Positions 5,876-7,352 of a DNA stretch of 7,352 nucleotides are shown here, piece after piece (the stretch's first letter is position 1; every line of letters starts with the position of its first letter). This DNA is from JALTID01 sp027004335 [NCBI: bacterium]. GTDB lineage: Bacteria; JALSQH01. A program made the translations under genes and the position numbers. The notes under the pieces are model-generated. The model did no database searches. It was given only the letters and a program-made list of their open reading frames with translations, and was not told where the DNA came from. The stretch covers positions 1 to 7,352 of the forward strand of contig JALTID010000202.1 in NCBI GenBank assembly GCA_027004335.1. The letters are read 5' to 3'.

Positions 5876-7352
5876 AGAAGGGGGTGTTTTGCCCTCACTT
5901 TTAACCTCTCCCACCTTCTATCAACCTCCCTCTGAACTTCGTCAAGGATGCGCTTATTTTCGGGCCGGAGGAGGTGCTTTGTTTTCCCCATAAGCTTCAA
6001 CCAATCTCCAACAGGGATCTTTTTACCCTTCTTCTCAGGATCATAATTCAAAGTGGTAACTCCATCTTCAACCTCGTAGAGGGGGAAGAAACAACTATTC
6101 ACTGCAGCTTCCACAACGATATTACCCATATTATCAGGAATGCTCCACCCTGGAGGACATGCTATCAGGACTTTCCCATAGACCATCCCTTTTTCTTTTG
6201 CAATCTTCTGAGCCTTGGCGCCCTTGATAATCAGGTCCTTATAAAAAGGTTCTGCACCAGTAAAAACATAAGGAATTCCTGCAGAAGCAAAGATCTGGGG
6301 TGTATCCTTATGATGAAAAGCTTTACCTTTTTCATATGGTCCCACATTTGATGTAGAAGTTCTATGACCCATAGGTGTGCTGTAGGAAAGCTGGTACCCC
6401 GTATTTGCATAGGATTCATTATCATATTCAAGAATTATAATATTATGGTTTCTTGCTGCAGCACCAAGTGCTGGACCTATACCGATATCCATGCCACCGT
6501 CACCAGTAACCATGACAAAAGTGATATCCTCGCTATCTGGAATCTCTCCCCTCCTCTTTCTCTCCTTAAACATCTCAACAAGACCAGTCAGGGTTGCAGC
6601 ACCATTCTGGAACAGATTATGGATATAAGTTATCCTGTGAGAACTATAGGGATATCCTGTGGTAACCACCATTCCACAACCCGTATGGTACAACACAACA
6701 ATATCTCCTTCCATTCCTCTTAAGAAAGTCTCAACCGCCGAGAAAATTCCACAACCGGGACAGGCACCGTGACCGGGAACAACCTTTCTGGGTAACTTAA
6801 TAGCATTGGTGGCGCTGGCACCCTTCACTACTATTCTGCCATCTTTTTCCTCTATTTTGTAGATACCTTTCCTGTTTTCCCCCGGAGAAATAGGAGGAAT
6901 AACTCTTTCAGGAACATAATCGGGATCCCCAGGTGTTGCTCCATAGTATTCATACCTCTTTTCTACTTCACCTGATTCTAATATATTTAATCCCTCTTCA
7001 AAAAGTGTTATTGCATCCTCAAGGAAAAATTCCTTACCCCCCAATCCATATATTCTGGAAATAACTTCAGGATGCACATTGGAATCATAAAGTAGTGATC
7101 TTACTTCATGATAAAGGGTAGAACCCCATGAGCCATATATATCGTTTTTCTCAGCAACTACTATAACTTTTGCATTTTTAATAGCTTCAAAAACCTCTTT
7201 TTGTGGGAAAGGCCTTAGAACATTGGGCATGACTGCTCCAACTTTTATCCCTTTTTCCCTAAGCACATCAACTGCCATGGTAGTTGTATCAAAGGCAGAA
7301 TTGATTATGAAGATTATCACATCTGCATCGTCTGTTTGATAGGCATTTACAA
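5872..7352 (-). CDS. 2-oxoacid (pyruvate-type):ferredoxin oxidoreductase, alpha C-terminus fused to beta subunit (5' end outside window)
   Basis: Enzyme that interconverts a 2-oxoacid plus CoA with acyl-CoA, CO2 and reduced ferredoxin, central to anaerobic metabolism. The frame stays open to the right edge: ten codons (VNAYQTDDAD) precede the GTG at 7320 and continue the PorA pattern, so that GTG is internal. Counting from the GTG, 1-130 are the C-terminal part of the alpha subunit (LREKGIKVGAVMPNVLRPFP at 20-39, then IYGLGGKEFFLED); 131-175 form a linker; 180-482 are a complete beta subunit. The beta part has the cluster cysteines Cys187 and Cys190 (ACPGCG), Cys215 (TGCG) and Cys388 (ACPPGW), and the thiamine-diphosphate/Mg motif GDGGMDIG (273-280) through DNESYANTG (300-308). 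The beta sequence is pyruvate-type; 2-oxoisovalerate or related acids are not excluded. The gamma and delta (ferredoxin-like) subunits are not in the window. Confidence 0.92.
   Translation of the reverse strand, partial: VNAYQTDDADVIIFIINSAFDTTTMAVDVLREKGIKVGAVMPNVLRPFPQKEVFEAIKNAKVIVVAEKNDIYGSWGSTLYHEVRSLLYDSNVHPEVISRIYGLGGKEFFLEDAITLFEEGLNILESGEVEKRYEYYGATPGDPDYVPERVIPPISPGENRKGIYKIEEKDGRIVVKGASATNAIKLPRKVVPGHGACPGCGIFSAVETFLRGMEGDIVVLYHTGCGMVVTTGYPYSSHRITYIHNLFQNGAATLTGLVEMFKERKRRGEIPDSEDITFVMVTGDGGMDIGIGPALGAAARNHNIIILEYDNESYANTGYQLSYSTPMGHRTSTSNVGPYEKGKAFHHKDTPQIFASAGIPYVFTGAEPFYKDLIIKGAKAQKIAKEKGMVYGKVLIACPPGWSIPDNMGNIVVEAAVNSCFFPLYEVEDGVTTLNYDPEKKGKKIPVGDWLKLMGKTKHLLRPENKRILDEVQREVDRRWERLKVRAKHPLL

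Noticed and set aside
5880-5896. Possible terminator hairpin near the por 3' end (GGG...CCC, then TTCTTT on the minus strand)
   Set aside because: The stem is only three or four pairs, lies inside the coding end of por, and the T-tract is broken; too weak to call.
5974-6351. Plus-strand open frame of 125 codons inside the por gene
   Set aside because: It lies antisense to strongly conserved PorB sequence, has no ribosome site or recognisable motif, and its composition (many Cys, His, Ile) is that of a shadow frame.
6364-6723. Plus-strand open frame of 119 codons inside the por gene
   Set aside because: Same reasons: opposite strand of the thiamine-binding core of PorB, no motif and no initiation signals.

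Overview
This window is a gene-dense piece of an AT-rich bacterial chromosome. It holds eight complete genes and one fragment at each edge. Proteins are rich in Lys/Glu/Arg and gaps are short, which fits an anaerobic and possibly thermophilic bacterium. The anaerobe inference rests on a 2-oxoacid:ferredoxin oxidoreductase. HslUV, XerC, Shine-Dalgarno sites and sigma70-type promoters make it bacterial. Myxococcus-type MglA/MglB together with low GC suggests a non-Myxococcus lineage, but I cannot name the phylum from sequence alone.

Left block (1-2833, minus strand): xerC, hslV and hslU form a tightly coupled operon (TGATG junction, then AGGAGG placed on a stop codon). It matches the xerC(codV)-hslV(clpQ)-hslU(clpY) order known from Bacillus. 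In Bacillus codY comes next; here the next reading frame begins MRILVVD, like a response-regulator receiver domain, and is cut by the window edge.

Middle block (2834-4281, plus strand): a strong sigma70-like promoter (TTGACA-16-TAAAAT) drives a 189-residue protein I do not recognise. Its stop overlaps the start of a sugar-1-phosphate nucleotidyltransferase (MurU/ManC-like), so the two are probably made together. The nucleotidyltransferase gene ends tail-to-tail inside the 3' end of the next, opposing gene.

Right block (4254-7352, minus strand): mglB, mglA and an OsmC-family gene lie in a row behind a near-consensus promoter (TTGATA-17-TATAAT) whose -35 box covers the stop of the upstream gene. 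MglA is a small Ras-like GTPase and MglB its Roadblock-domain regulator; in other bacteria the pair sets cell polarity and motility direction. Upstream, and running off the right edge, is a single chain joining the end of the PorA (alpha) subunit to a complete PorB (beta) subunit of a pyruvate-type ferredoxin oxidoreductase. The alpha-beta fusion is one of the less ordinary features of the window.

There is no RNA gene, CRISPR array, insertion sequence or clear rho-independent terminator, and no gene-free stretch longer than about 145 bases.
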